From JAPHSX01 sp041554195 (GTDB lineage: Bacteria; Pseudomonadota; Gammaproteobacteria; Thiohalomonadales; Thiohalomonadaceae): DNA of 64,000 nt. The notes beneath the pieces are model-generated. The model did no database searches. It was not told where the DNA came from and saw only the letters and a program-made list of their open reading frames with translations. Position numbers and translations under genes: made by a program. The stretch spans positions 266,318 through 330,317 of the forward strand of contig JBFFMJ010000003.1 in the NCBI GenBank assembly GCA_041554195.1. The letters are read 5' to 3'. Below, piece after piece: positions 1 through 7,536 of this stretch. How positions within the stretch are numbered: the stretch's first letter is position 1; every line of letters starts with the position of its first letter.

Positions 1-129
1 CTTCAAAACAATAATATTTCATATTGTCACAAATATTAGCAATATAGTTGCTGCATTTCTGCATTATCACGCTAAAAAACAACATAATTGCGCCGATTTC
101 GCCCTATCCTTTCACTGTCGGCTAGGGGG

Positions 130-240
130 ATGCCGCTCACCCGCCGCAGCCCCCGACCAGCGCCCCACAAGGGCCATGCCGACATCGGCCTCAACCACCC
201 CCCGAGGCCGCCATATTCAACCATGAGGATTCGACAGTGA
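130..240 (+). CDS. Possible 36-codon upstream ORF overlapping leuA
   Basis: An ATG at 130, just behind a purine-rich AGGGGG, opens a 36-codon frame whose TGA stop (238-240) overlaps the GTG start of leuA (237-239). Such an overlap could couple translation of the two. The peptide is rich in Pro, Arg and His and has only two Leu codons, so it does not look like a classical leucine attenuator peptide. It may be a chance frame. Bases 1-110 upstream are AT-rich and could hold the promoter, but I see no convincing -35/-10 pair. Confidence 0.2.
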   Translation: MPLTRRSPRPAPHKGHADIGLNHPPRPPYSTMRIRQ

Positions 241-1901
241 GCAGCTTCAACCCCGGCAAGTACCGCCCCGCCCCGGCGATCCCGATGGCGAACCGCCAGT
301 GGCCCGACCGTCGCATTGAGCAGGCCCCGATCTGGGCCAGCGTGGATCTGCGCGACGGTAACCAGGCGCTGCTGGAGCCGATGAACGTCTCACAGAAGCG
401 CCGCATGTGGGCCCTGCTGCTCAAGCTTGGTTTTAAGGAGATCGAGGTGGGCTTCCCCTCCGCCAGTCAGCATGACTACGACTTCGTGCGCTGGCTCATC
501 GAGGAGGAGCAGATCCCCGCCGACGTCACCATCCAGGTACTGGTGCAGGCGCGCCAGCACCTCATCGAGCGTACCTACGAGGCGCTTGAGGGCGTGCATC
601 GCGCCATTGTCCACGTCTACAACTCCACCTCCACGGTGCAGCGCGAGCGGGTCTTCGCCAAAGACCGCGACGGCATCACCGCTATCGCCGTCGAGGGGGC
701 CGAGCTGGTAAAGCGCGAGGCCGAGAAGTATCCCGCCACCGAGTGGGTCTTCCAGTACTCGCCGGAGTCCTTCTCCAACACCGAGATGGATTACGCGGTG
801 GCGATCTGCGATGCGGTGATCGCGGTGTGGCAGCCAACACCGGAGCGCCCCTGCATTATCAACCTGCCTGCCACGGTGGAGAGCACCACCCCCAACCTCT
901 TCGCCGACCAGGTGGAGTGGTTCTGCCACCATGTCTCCCATCGCGACAGCATTATCGTCTCGCTGCACACCCACAACGACCGCGGCACCGCCGTGGCCGC
1001 TGCCGAGCTGGGACTGCTGGCCGGGGCGGACCGTATCGAGGGTACCCTGATGGGCAATGGCGAGCGCACCGGCAACATGGATATCGTCACCATGTCGATG
1101 AACCTCTATAGCCAGGGGATCGACCCGCAGCTGGATCTCTCCAGTCCGGACGAGATCATCCAGACCTACACCCAGTGCACCGGCCTGCCGGTGCACCCGC
1201 GCCACCCGTGGGTTGGCGAGCTGGTCTATACCGCCTTCTCCGGCAGCCACCAGGACGCCATTCGCAAGTGTCTGTCACAGCAGCAGGCCGACGAGCCGTG
1301 GCAGGTCGCCTACCTGCCCATCGACCCACAGGATCTGGGCCGCGACTTTCAAGCGGTGATCCGCGTCAACAGCCAGTCGGGCAAGGGCGGCGTCGCCTTC
1401 GTACTGGAGCGCGACTACGGCCTCACCCTGCCGCGCTGGATGCAGATCGAGCTGGCACAGCGGGTACAAAAAGAGAGCGAGCAGCGACGCGGTGAGGTCG
1501 ACAGCGCCACCATTCACCAGATCTTTATCGACAGCTTCATCGCCACCGCCGACAGCCCGCACCTCAGTGGCTACCGCATCGACCGCCGCGACAAGGTCGA
1601 CACCATTGAGGCACAGATCGTCGAGGGGAGCGTAGAGACCCTGATCCGCGGCGCCGGCGAAGGCGCCCTCTCCGCCTTCATCAACGCCTGGCAGCAGCAC
1701 AGCGGCCAGGAGGTGGTGGTGGTCGACTACGCGGAACACGCCATCGGCGCCGGCACCGATGCCGAGGCCGCCGCCTATGTGCAGTTGAATATTGATGGCA
1801 AACGGATCAGCGGCGCGGCACTCGATCACGACACCGTCAGCGCCTCGTTGATGGCGGTGATTGCCGCCCTGAATCAGGCGGCGCTCAAACTTGCCGCCTA
1901 A
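237..1901 (+). CDS. leuA: 2-isopropylmalate synthase
   Basis: Condenses acetyl-CoA with 2-oxoisovalerate, the first committed step of leucine synthesis, in the cytoplasm. The 554-residue length and full-length match to the long (type 2) LeuA class are clear: the DRE-TIM barrel opens with RDGNQA at residues 39-44, the metal-binding HTHND motif lies near residue 243, and a C-terminal allosteric domain fills about residues 430-554. The start is GTG at 237, with GAGGAT seven bases upstream; no ATG fits in frame. No other leu genes are adjacent, so it appears monocistronic. Leucine feedback through the C-terminal domain is expected from the family. Confidence 0.97.
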   Translation: MSSFNPGKYRPAPAIPMANRQWPDRRIEQAPIWASVDLRDGNQALLEPMNVSQKRRMWALLLKLGFKEIEVGFPSASQHDYDFVRWLIEEEQIPADVTIQVLVQARQHLIERTYEALEGVHRAIVHVYNSTSTVQRERVFAKDRDGITAIAVEGAELVKREAEKYPATEWVFQYSPESFSNTEMDYAVAICDAVIAVWQPTPERPCIINLPATVESTTPNLFADQVEWFCHHVSHRDSIIVSLHTHNDRGTAVAAAELGLLAGADRIEGTLMGNGERTGNMDIVTMSMNLYSQGIDPQLDLSSPDEIIQTYTQCTGLPVHPRHPWVGELVYTAFSGSHQDAIRKCLSQQQADEPWQVAYLPIDPQDLGRDFQAVIRVNSQSGKGGVAFVLERDYGLTLPRWMQIELAQRVQKESEQRRGEVDSATIHQIFIDSFIATADSPHLSGYRIDRRDKVDTIEAQIVEGSVETLIRGAGEGALSAFINAWQQHSGQEVVVVDYAEHAIGAGTDAEAAAYVQLNIDGKRISGAALDHDTVSASLMAVIAALNQAALKLAA

Positions 1902-1983
1902 GCCATAGGCTGGGCAGCCATGCCCAGCAAATTCAGCTTCATCCCATGCTACACTCGCCCCATATTTTGAACCGGGGAGAACG

Positions 1984-2397
1984 ATGGTGAAGAAAGGGGA
2001 AATCTTTACGCTAAAGATGGGCGTCAGGGATTACGAGTGCGATATCCAGCGCATCGTCAATAACAGTGTCTACCAGAACTATCTGGAACATGCGCGGCAT
2101 GAGTATCTAAAGGATATCGGCGTCGATTTTGCCGAGTATGCGATGCGCGGTATCCATCTGGTGGTGATACGCGCCGAGATTGACTACAAAACCCCGCTGG
2201 CGAGCGGCGATAAATTTACCGTGAGCGTACAGATGGTGCGTGAGTCACGGGTCAAGTTTGCCTTTGTGCAGGAGATCCATCGTGACAGTGACAACCAGCT
2301 GGTGATACAGGCCAAGATCATCGGCACCGCTATTAACACCAGAGGCCGCCCGGAGATCCCCGAGCAGCTTGATGCCCTGATCCCACTCGATAACTAA
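1984..2397 (+). CDS. Acyl-CoA thioesterase, hotdog fold (YbgC/FadM-like)
   Basis: A 137-residue single hotdog domain of the 4-hydroxybenzoyl-CoA thioesterase type, expected to hydrolyse acyl-CoA thioesters in the cytoplasm. The N-terminal stretch around residues 15-35 (D16 to Y33, with NNSVYQNYLEHAR) corresponds to the helix and catalytic Asp region of this family, followed by a conserved DYKTPLASGD strand. Start is ATG 1984 after GGGGAGAACG. The next gene follows after four bases and is probably co-transcribed. Substrate cannot be read from the sequence. Confidence 0.85.
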   Translation: MVKKGEIFTLKMGVRDYECDIQRIVNNSVYQNYLEHARHEYLKDIGVDFAEYAMRGIHLVVIRAEIDYKTPLASGDKFTVSVQMVRESRVKFAFVQEIHRDSDNQLVIQAKIIGTAINTRGRPEIPEQLDALIPLDN

Positions 2398-2401
2398 CAC
2401 C

Positions 2402-2770
2402 ATGCCACACCTGCTATTCAAACTTAACAACGTGCCCGAGGATGAGCACATCGAGGTGCGCCGTCTGCTCGATGAAAATGACATTGAATATTACGAAACC
2501 GATGCCGGTCGCTTTGGCATCTCGCTGGCAGCGATCTGGTTGCGTGACGATGGGGAGATTGAGCGGGCGCGCGAGCTTCTGATCCAATATCAGGAACAGC
2601 GTTACCGCCAGGCACGGGCCGAGTATGAACAACAGGAGCGTGAGGGCACGGCGGAGACGATGTGGCAGCGGGCGTGGCGGCAACCGCTGCGTACCCTTAT
2701 CTATATTGGCGTTATTTTCGCCATTCTCTACTTCTCGACCATGCCGTTCTGGATGCTGAGCGAAAAATAA
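2402..2770 (+). CDS. Small membrane-anchored protein, DUF6164-like
   Basis: A 122-residue protein of unknown function. Residues 1-60 form a small soluble domain (PHLLFKLNNVPEDE, then RRLLDENDIEYYETDAG) resembling signal-transduction or ferredoxin-fold domains of the DUF2007/DUF6164 kind. A charged helical linker (about 60-90) leads to one C-terminal membrane helix at about 98-118. It follows the thioesterase by four bases, suggesting one transcript. The family name is from memory and only moderately certain; no enzymatic motif is visible. Confidence 0.75.
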   Translation: MPHLLFKLNNVPEDEHIEVRRLLDENDIEYYETDAGRFGISLAAIWLRDDGEIERARELLIQYQEQRYRQARAEYEQQEREGTAETMWQRAWRQPLRTLIYIGVIFAILYFSTMPFWMLSEK

Positions 2771-2782
2771 CGTCGTAGCCGA

Positions 2783-3220
2783 TCAGGGCTCTAGCGAGAC
2801 CCCGGCCCCCACCGTTAACAACGCCCCCCGCACTACCCGACAGGTCACCCCGCCACGCCACCCTTTGGCCAGCGCCTTGAACAGGCCGGGATGCAGTGAC
2901 TCCATGCGATGACAGGGATCGGTCTCGCCGGTGATCTCTAAAACAGCCTCGCCTATTTGGATCTCTCTGCCCCGGGTCTGCTCCAGCGGCAGCGCATCCA
3001 CTAATAGATTGGCACGACGCTCTACCCAGAGCAGCTCAATATCCAGCTCACTACAGGCGGCCTGCCAGTCGGCCAGCGACATCAGGGTCACCTGGCGCTT
3101 TCCCGGCCTGCCCCGGCTGTCGCCCTCCACGCCGCGCTCGCAGCTCATCTCCGCCTGCGACAGTTCCTGCATCGCCCTTTCACCGTGCGGCCTGATGGCG
3201 ATACCAAGCAGTGTTGCCAC
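2783..3220 (-). CDS. MOSC domain-containing protein
   Basis: A 145-residue stand-alone MOSC (molybdenum cofactor sulfurase C-terminal) domain. Family members bind molybdenum cofactor or deliver sulfur to metal centres through a conserved Cys, seen here in DPCHRME near residue 103; the N-terminal GERGVEGD-type turn appears as CERGVEGDSRG. The start is a GTG at 3218-3220, two bases beyond the stop of the upstream DUF1415 gene, so the two are an operon with probable translational coupling. The substrate is unknown. Confidence 0.88.
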   Translation of the reverse strand: MATLLGIAIRPHGERAMQELSQAEMSCERGVEGDSRGRPGKRQVTLMSLADWQAACSELDIELLWVERRANLLVDALPLEQTRGREIQIGEAVLEITGETDPCHRMESLHPGLFKALAKGWRGGVTCRVVRGALLTVGAGVSLEP

Positions 3221-3221
3221 C

Positions 3222-3797
3222 CTACTCGCCCTTGCCTATCTGCATGCACTCGGCGAGCATCTCACGCATCTTCTCCGCACCCAGCTTTTCCATGGTGCGG
3301 ATATTGCGCTCGGGGATCTTGTCGGGGCGGGCGTAAGTAAGGATCGCCTTCTCCAGCAGCTCCTCACGCAACAGGTGCAGCACCGGATAGGGGGAGCGGT
3401 TGGTGAAGTTCTCCGCATCCTCAGGCTCGGTACCGGCGAACTGGTAATCGGGGTGCAGGCTTGCCACCTGGAACACACCGTTGTAGCCGGAGTGATCGAG
3501 CAGCAGATCGACCACCGCGAGAAAGTCGTTGTAGTCGTAAAAATCGTTCAGCACCCAGGGGTGGATCAACACCGTGGTTTCGATCTGCTGTGGGTCGCTG
3601 TCGCGCAACAGCTCCAGCTCCCGCTGCACATCGGCCAGCAGCGTCTCCTCATCGCGCGCCTCGCTCACAACGTAGCGAACCTGCCCCGCCTCCACCGGCT
3701 TGCGGGCAAAGGGACAGAGATTCAGGGCGACCACCGCACGCTCTACCCAGCAGCGGGTACGGGCGATGATGGTTTCAGGGTTGGGTGTCTTGGTCAT
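3222..3797 (-). CDS. DUF1415 family protein
   Basis: A 191-residue protein of the widespread proteobacterial DUF1415 family, function unknown. The opening TRCWVERAVVALNLCPFA and the later HPWVLNDFYDYNDFL and SLHPDYQFAGT segments are typical; two conserved His and Asp clusters suggest a metal or phosphate site, which is inference. I chose the ATG at 3797; an open frame continues to 3884 but its low-complexity extension does not resemble the family. It is the first gene of a two-gene operon with the MOSC protein. Confidence 0.85.
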   Translation of the reverse strand: MTKTPNPETIIARTRCWVERAVVALNLCPFARKPVEAGQVRYVVSEARDEETLLADVQRELELLRDSDPQQIETTVLIHPWVLNDFYDYNDFLAVVDLLLDHSGYNGVFQVASLHPDYQFAGTEPEDAENFTNRSPYPVLHLLREELLEKAILTYARPDKIPERNIRTMEKLGAEKMREMLAECMQIGKGE

Positions 3798-3960
3798 GGG
3801 GGGATGATAGCGTAAATGGTGGGGGGGCTGGAGGGATCGGTTGGTTGTACCTGTTTGAAGTGTGTGGGTATAGTGGTTCAACACAGGGAAGTGGTGACCA
3901 GCTCAAACACCTCCCTTGATGATTACATACAGGCAAGATACCGAATCACGTACGGTCAAT

Positions 3961-4090
3961 TCGCCCGTTTTTACGCGTATTCTGCGGGTTAGTGGGCGAT
4001 TCGCCTGTTTTTACGCGGAATTGACGGGGTAGTGGGCGATGTACCCGTTTTTACGCGGAATTGACGGGGTATCGGGAAGATCGCCTGTTA
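3961..4090. repeat. Three 40-bp tandem repeats plus a partial copy
   Basis: Copies lie at 3961-4000, 4001-4040 and 4041-4080, with a 10-base fourth start at 4081-4090. The core GTTTTTACGCG is in all three; copies 2 and 3 are identical over 25 bases (4006-4030 against 4046-4070). Copies 1 and 2 differ at about seven of 40 positions. There are no spacers, so it is not a CRISPR array. The array ends a few bases before the first integron cassette boundary at 4097/4098. The stretch 3885-3960 holds nothing else recognisable. Confidence 0.9.
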
Positions 4091-4127
4091 CTTAGTGTTA
4101 GCCACAACAACAACAAGGAGTTGCTCG

Positions 4128-4373
4128 TTGAACATCACAGAGTATGAAGCAAGAGAAATTATGCGCCTGTGTAATGCCGCAACTCCTGGGCCATGGAAGT
4201 CATATATTGAGGGACGCGACCATACGTCAGGATCTAGCTTTATACAAACAGGAGAAAATGATATTGAACTCTCTGGAGCTACTGCTTCAGATCAGGATTT
4301 TATTGCTGCCGCGCGTCAAGAGATTCCAAGGCTTGTTGCTGCGCTTGCTCAGCTTAAAGGATGGTCAATCTGA
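4128..4373 (+). CDS. Cassette 1 protein, small phage/cassette-type family
   Basis: An 81-residue protein starting at TTG 4128, chosen because AAGGAG at 4115-4120 is seven bases upstream; the earlier in-frame GTG at 4095 lies outside the cassette boundary. The layout (helix with TEYEAREIMRLC, then ATPGPW, a central strand region, then DQDFIAAARQEIPRLVAAL) matches small proteins common in phages and integron cassettes, sometimes near Ead/Ea22-like proteins. Function is unknown. The stop is eight bases before the attC. Confidence 0.7.
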   Translation: MNITEYEAREIMRLCNAATPGPWKSYIEGRDHTSGSSFIQTGENDIELSGATASDQDFIAAARQEIPRLVAALAQLKGWSI

Positions 4374-4380
4374 TGTGCGC

Positions 4381-4484
4381 GGCTAACAAGTCACTCAAGC
4401 CGACCCACTTCCGCGGCACATATTTTGTACAAAATCGCACAAAATACGCACCGCTCCAGCGGTCGGCTTAGTTTGGCGTTATGC
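4381..4484 (+). other. attC recombination site of cassette 1
   Basis: A 104-base imperfect palindrome. R'' is GGCTAAC (4381-4387), L'' lies in TCAAGCCGACC (about 4395-4405), L' in GGTCGGCTT (4461-4469) and R' is GTTATGC (4478-4484). AAGCCGACC and GGTCGGCTT are exact complements, giving the folded bottom-strand hairpin that integron integrases use. The loop is AT-rich and holds a further inverted repeat, TTTTGT/ACAAAA. Confidence 0.85.
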
Positions 4485-4497
4485 ATAAAGAAAAGAT

Positions 4498-5028
4498 ATG
4501 AAAAGAATCTACAGAACCGACTCTGGAATGTTATGCATTTGGAACTATGACAGTTTCAAGCATATTCATGATTATGACACTTGGGATAAAGAACTTTGCG
4601 AGGATGATGATATTTCAAGAAACATCAAAAACCGATCTTTTGTCCCACTTAATCTTGGTGATGGTGCGTTTGAGGTTGAAGTCAGACTTTGTGAAAACAA
4701 CCTCTCTGATCGCGAAAGGGAATACTTGCTGGTGCCATCTCAGCCATATGCACTAAATACATCAGGTACTATATGTGTCTCCGGTCTGGAGCATGTGGCG
4801 GGTGACACAGATGAGAATGTTGAAACCGTTAAAATCAAACCCGGTGCATATGTTATTCAGGCTAACCTCATAGACTGGAATCAAGAGCCTGGGGCAGTTG
4901 ACAGTGACGGCAACCCAACAAACACAGCACTACCTGACATGATTGTTTTCATAACTGAAAACGGCAATCAGAACATTGAATATAGAACGGAAGTTGAAAC
5001 ATTCAGGAAAGAGGATGCATTGAGGTAA
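4498..5028 (+). CDS. Cassette 2 protein, unknown function
   Basis: A 176-residue acidic protein I do not recognise. It has no signal peptide, membrane helix or catalytic motif. The pattern is alternating beta strands (for example SGMLCIWNYDSF at the start, and MIVFITENG near residue 155), with a GAYVIQANLIDW strand typical of small beta-sandwich folds. The fold reminds me of ComJ/immunity-type proteins, but this is weak. Start ATG 4498 is 14 bases inside the cassette boundary with a weak AAGAAAAG site. Codon use is AT-richer than the neighbours, as expected for a cassette gene. Confidence 0.7.
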   Translation: MKRIYRTDSGMLCIWNYDSFKHIHDYDTWDKELCEDDDISRNIKNRSFVPLNLGDGAFEVEVRLCENNLSDREREYLLVPSQPYALNTSGTICVSGLEHVAGDTDENVETVKIKPGAYVIQANLIDWNQEPGAVDSDGNPTNTALPDMIVFITENGNQNIEYRTEVETFRKEDALR

Positions 5029-5029
5029 T

Positions 5030-5075
5030 GCATAACAAACAGTTCAAGCCGACCCGCCTCCGCGGCAGGAGACTC
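5030..5075 (+). other. Truncated attC (left half) of cassette 2
   Basis: R'' GCATAAC (5030-5036) and L'' TTCAAGCCGACC are followed by CGCCTCCGCGGC, closely matching the left half of the first attC. The matching GGTCGGCTT and terminal GTT box do not occur in the next 150 bases, so the right half has been lost, which would trap the cassette here. Confidence 0.7.
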
Positions 5076-5187
5076 CCCTCTTCCGAATATGTTGCAGCAT
5101 GTGGGCAGTACGACACGCCGCGGCCCTTGAATCACTCAGCGCAGGCATCCATATCGTTACACTTGTACAACTTCTAGAAGGCTGGAG

Positions 5188-5664
5188 ATGATGATACTGG
5201 AGAAAGAGCAGACTGCACCAATGTTTAGCGCGCCAAATCAGGAGCAGCGGATGATTAGCCTTGCCGATTATCTGGGCAAGCGGCATGTTGTGCTCTATTT
5301 CTATCCTAAGGACGATACGACTGGCTGCACCCTCGAAGCCAACCAGTTTACCGCACTGGCCAGTGAGTTTGCCCTGCAGGATACGGTGGTGCTAGGGGTG
5401 AGCAAAGACTCGTGTGAAAGCCACCAGGCCTTTATCGACAAGTATGGCCTGAAGGTGGACCTGCTGGCCGATACCTCCGGTTCACTCTGCGATGCCTACG
5501 GGGTGTGGCAGGAGAAGGAGAAAGACGGGGTAAAGAAGATGGGTATCGTGCGCTCTACCTTCGTAATCGACAAATCCGGCAAGCTGCGCGAGGCCATCTA
5601 TGGGGTGAGTGCAGACGGACACGCGCAGGAGATCCTTGAGGGAATCAAGACACTGGGCGAATAG
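5188..5664 (+). CDS. bcp: Peroxiredoxin, Bcp/PrxQ type
   Basis: A 158-residue thiol peroxidase that reduces H2O2 and organic hydroperoxides. The peroxidatic Cys is C47 in DDTTGCTLEA, within the family motif YFYPKDxTxGCTxEA. No second Cys lies five residues downstream, the usual PrxQ resolving position; C75 and C96 are alternatives, so it may act as a 1-Cys or atypical 2-Cys enzyme. ATG 5188 follows GGCTGG. It sits upstream of a thioredoxin-fold chaperone and Tpx, forming a small oxidative-stress cluster. Confidence 0.93.
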   Translation: MMILEKEQTAPMFSAPNQEQRMISLADYLGKRHVVLYFYPKDDTTGCTLEANQFTALASEFALQDTVVLGVSKDSCESHQAFIDKYGLKVDLLADTSGSLCDAYGVWQEKEKDGVKKMGIVRSTFVIDKSGKLREAIYGVSADGHAQEILEGIKTLGE

Positions 5665-5666
5665 CT

Positions 5667-5686
5667 GGGAAGTCAGTCGACTTCCC
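5667..5686 (+). terminator. Hairpin after bcp
   Basis: GGGAAGTC, a four-base loop AGTC, then GACTTCCC form a perfect eight-base-pair stem directly behind the bcp stop codon. There is no clear T run after it, so it may be a weak terminator or an mRNA-end stabiliser. Confidence 0.45.
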
Positions 5687-5762
5687 TCAGATTAACCTAT
5701 ATTACGGTGTCATCTAGTATATTAGTGGCCTGTGTTTAAACCCGACTATAAAAGAGAGCCAG

Positions 5763-6635
5763 ATGACAAAAGAGGCATTGATTATTGAGGTGGGTGAATC
5801 TGGCTTTGAACGCTATGTGATTCAGAATTCACAACAGCTTCCGGTGCTGGTGGAGTTTATGGCCGTGTGGTCGGGGCCGTGCATTGCGATGTCCAATGTG
5901 CTGCACGACCTGGCGGAGGAGTTTGCCGGGCGGTTTGTGTTTGCCAAGGTGGATATTGATGAGCAACCGGAGCTGGCCAGGCTCTACGGAGTGGAGAATG
6001 TCCCGGCACTACGGGTCTTTAACCAGGGTGAGGTGACCTTTGCTGAGGAGGGGCAGTTTCAGGAGCAGGAACTACGCGTACTGTTGAAGGGCATGGGTAT
6101 CTTCCACCAGTCCGATGAGCTGCGCGAGCAGGCACGCGTCAAACACCTGGCTGGCGAGACCGGTGATGCTATCGTGCTGATGTCTCAGGCGATCAAGATG
6201 GAACCAGCGAACACCCGTGTGGCGATGGATATGGTGCAGATATTTATCGACATCGGTGAGCTGGAGCAGGCCAAGGCCCTGTTTAATAAACTACCGGATC
6301 GCGACAAAGAGACCGAGATGGGAAAGTCGCTAATAGGGCAACTCAGCTTTGCCGATCTGGCGGCCAAGACCGAGGGTCTGGCACGACTCCAGGCAAAACT
6401 TGCGCTGAATAGTGGTGACCACGATGCACGCTTTGATCTGGCCATCTGTCTGGTTGCCGGCTATGAGTACAACGCTGCGATTGATCACTTATTTGCGATC
6501 CTTGAAGCGGACCCCGGTTTCAGGGAGGGGGCGGCGAAAGAGATGATTATCGCCATAACCAATATGCTGGCACCCAATGATAATGAGCAGGCCACGGCCT
6601 ACCGGCAGCGACTGGCGAATTTACTGGCCGGGTAG
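5763..6635 (+). CDS. cnoX: CnoX/YbbN-like thioredoxin-TPR co-chaperone
   Basis: A 290-residue protein with an N-terminal thioredoxin fold (about 8-110) and tetratricopeptide-like helices (about 120-285), the architecture of CnoX, a chaperedoxin that protects clients from oxidative aggregation and passes them to GroEL or DnaK. The active-site motif is W36-S-G-P-C40: the nucleophilic first Cys is Ser, as in E. coli CnoX (SxxC), so normal disulfide reduction is not expected. A TATAAA at about -25 precedes ATG 5763. Placement after bcp and before tpx fits an oxidative-stress role. Confidence 0.88.
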   Translation: MTKEALIIEVGESGFERYVIQNSQQLPVLVEFMAVWSGPCIAMSNVLHDLAEEFAGRFVFAKVDIDEQPELARLYGVENVPALRVFNQGEVTFAEEGQFQEQELRVLLKGMGIFHQSDELREQARVKHLAGETGDAIVLMSQAIKMEPANTRVAMDMVQIFIDIGELEQAKALFNKLPDRDKETEMGKSLIGQLSFADLAAKTEGLARLQAKLALNSGDHDARFDLAICLVAGYEYNAAIDHLFAILEADPGFREGAAKEMIIAITNMLAPNDNEQATAYRQRLANLLAG

Positions 6636-6856
6636 TTCGCGACCTAAAAAGGTTCGGAGCCCCCAATTCCGGCAGCGCCCCGTGTTCCCTGGCGATTATC
6701 TATGGTAACCATAAGCAAAAGCCCACTTGTGTAGTAGGTTATTAGTGTTTATCCTTCGCGCAACTTTAAAAGTTAACTGAGCAGCGCAAAGAGTCGTACG
6801 CTGGCAGAGAACATACATCAATACAATGCCGCGAACGCGGCAACAGGAGTAGCGAG

Positions 6857-7354
6857 ATGGCCGATATCACCCTTAAAGGTAACCCAATCCACACCAATGG
6901 TGACCTCCCCGCCGTCGGTAGCGCTGCCCCCGATTTTTCACTGGTTGCCCCCGACCTCTCTGACGCCACGCTGGCCACCTATGCCGGCAAGAAGAAGCTG
7001 CTGAACATCGTTCCCAGCCTCGACACCCCGACCTGTGCCATCTCAACCCAGAAGTTTAACAGCGCAATGGCCGGCAAGAGCGATGCCGTTGCCCTGGTGA
7101 TCTCTGGTGACCTGCCCTTTGCCAGCAAGCGTTTCTGTGGCACTGAGGGTATCGACAACGTTATCTCCCTCTCCATGATGCGCAGCAAATCTTTCGCCAA
7201 GGATTACGGCATGCTGATCACGGATGGCCCTCTGGCAGGCCTGTGCGCTCGCGGTGTTGTCGTGCTCGATGAGAATAATAAGGTTGTCTACACTCAGCTG
7301 GTTCCAGAGATCGCTGAAGAGCCCGATTACGATGCGGCGCTTGCTGCGCTCTAA
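6857..7354 (+). CDS. tpx: Thiol peroxidase Tpx
   Basis: A 165-residue atypical 2-Cys peroxiredoxin reducing lipid and alkyl hydroperoxides with thioredoxin as donor. The peroxidatic Cys is C60 in SLDTPTCAISTQKFN and the resolving Cys is C94 in KRFCGTEG, both at family positions. ATG 6857 is preceded by CAGGAG eleven bases upstream. The 220-base upstream gap contains a 13-base palindrome TATGGTAACCATA (6701-6713) of unknown meaning. A strong terminator follows. Confidence 0.97.
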   Translation: MADITLKGNPIHTNGDLPAVGSAAPDFSLVAPDLSDATLATYAGKKKLLNIVPSLDTPTCAISTQKFNSAMAGKSDAVALVISGDLPFASKRFCGTEGIDNVISLSMMRSKSFAKDYGMLITDGPLAGLCARGVVVLDENNKVVYTQLVPEIAEEPDYDAALAAL

Positions 7355-7368
7355 TTGAGCTAAAGATA

Positions 7369-7409
7369 AAAACCGCCGTAGGGGGCTTGCTGCTACGGCG
7401 GTTTTTTTT
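7369..7409 (+). terminator. Rho-independent terminator of tpx
   Basis: AACCGCCGTAG (7371-7381) pairs with CTACGGCGGTT (7393-7403) around an 11-base loop and is followed by eight T residues. Confidence 0.93.
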
Positions 7410-7536
7410 GTGAAAAATAATGTGGAGCCTAAATGGAGCAGAGCTCTTAAATAACTTTAATCGACAAACTGAACGAACTCCTCATCAAAAAAATTACCCT
7501 ATCGCGTGGGCAAAAAACCTGCTCACCTTACCTCAT

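Larger units (their letters stand above)
4098..5075 (+). mobile_element. Two-cassette integron remnant without integrase
   Basis: Two gene cassettes in the same orientation can be delimited. Cassette 1 runs from T4098 to G4478 (381 bp) and cassette 2 from T4479 to the half attC at 5030-5075. The key internal evidence is that the R'' box of each attC is the exact reverse complement of the bases at its own cassette start: GGCTAAC (4381-4387) pairs with GTTAGCC (4097-4103), and GCATAAC (5030-5036) pairs with GTTATGC (4478-4484). That is what circularisation of cassettes requires. No intI gene is in the window. Both cassettes are AT-richer than their flanks. Confidence 0.85.

Noticed and set aside
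3961..4090. CRISPR array
   Set aside because: Repeats are directly contiguous 40-base units without spacers, and no cas genes are present.
6701..6713. TATGGTAACCATA as an OxyR site before tpx
   Set aside because: The OxyR pattern of four ATAG/CTAT blocks is not present; left as an unexplained palindrome.
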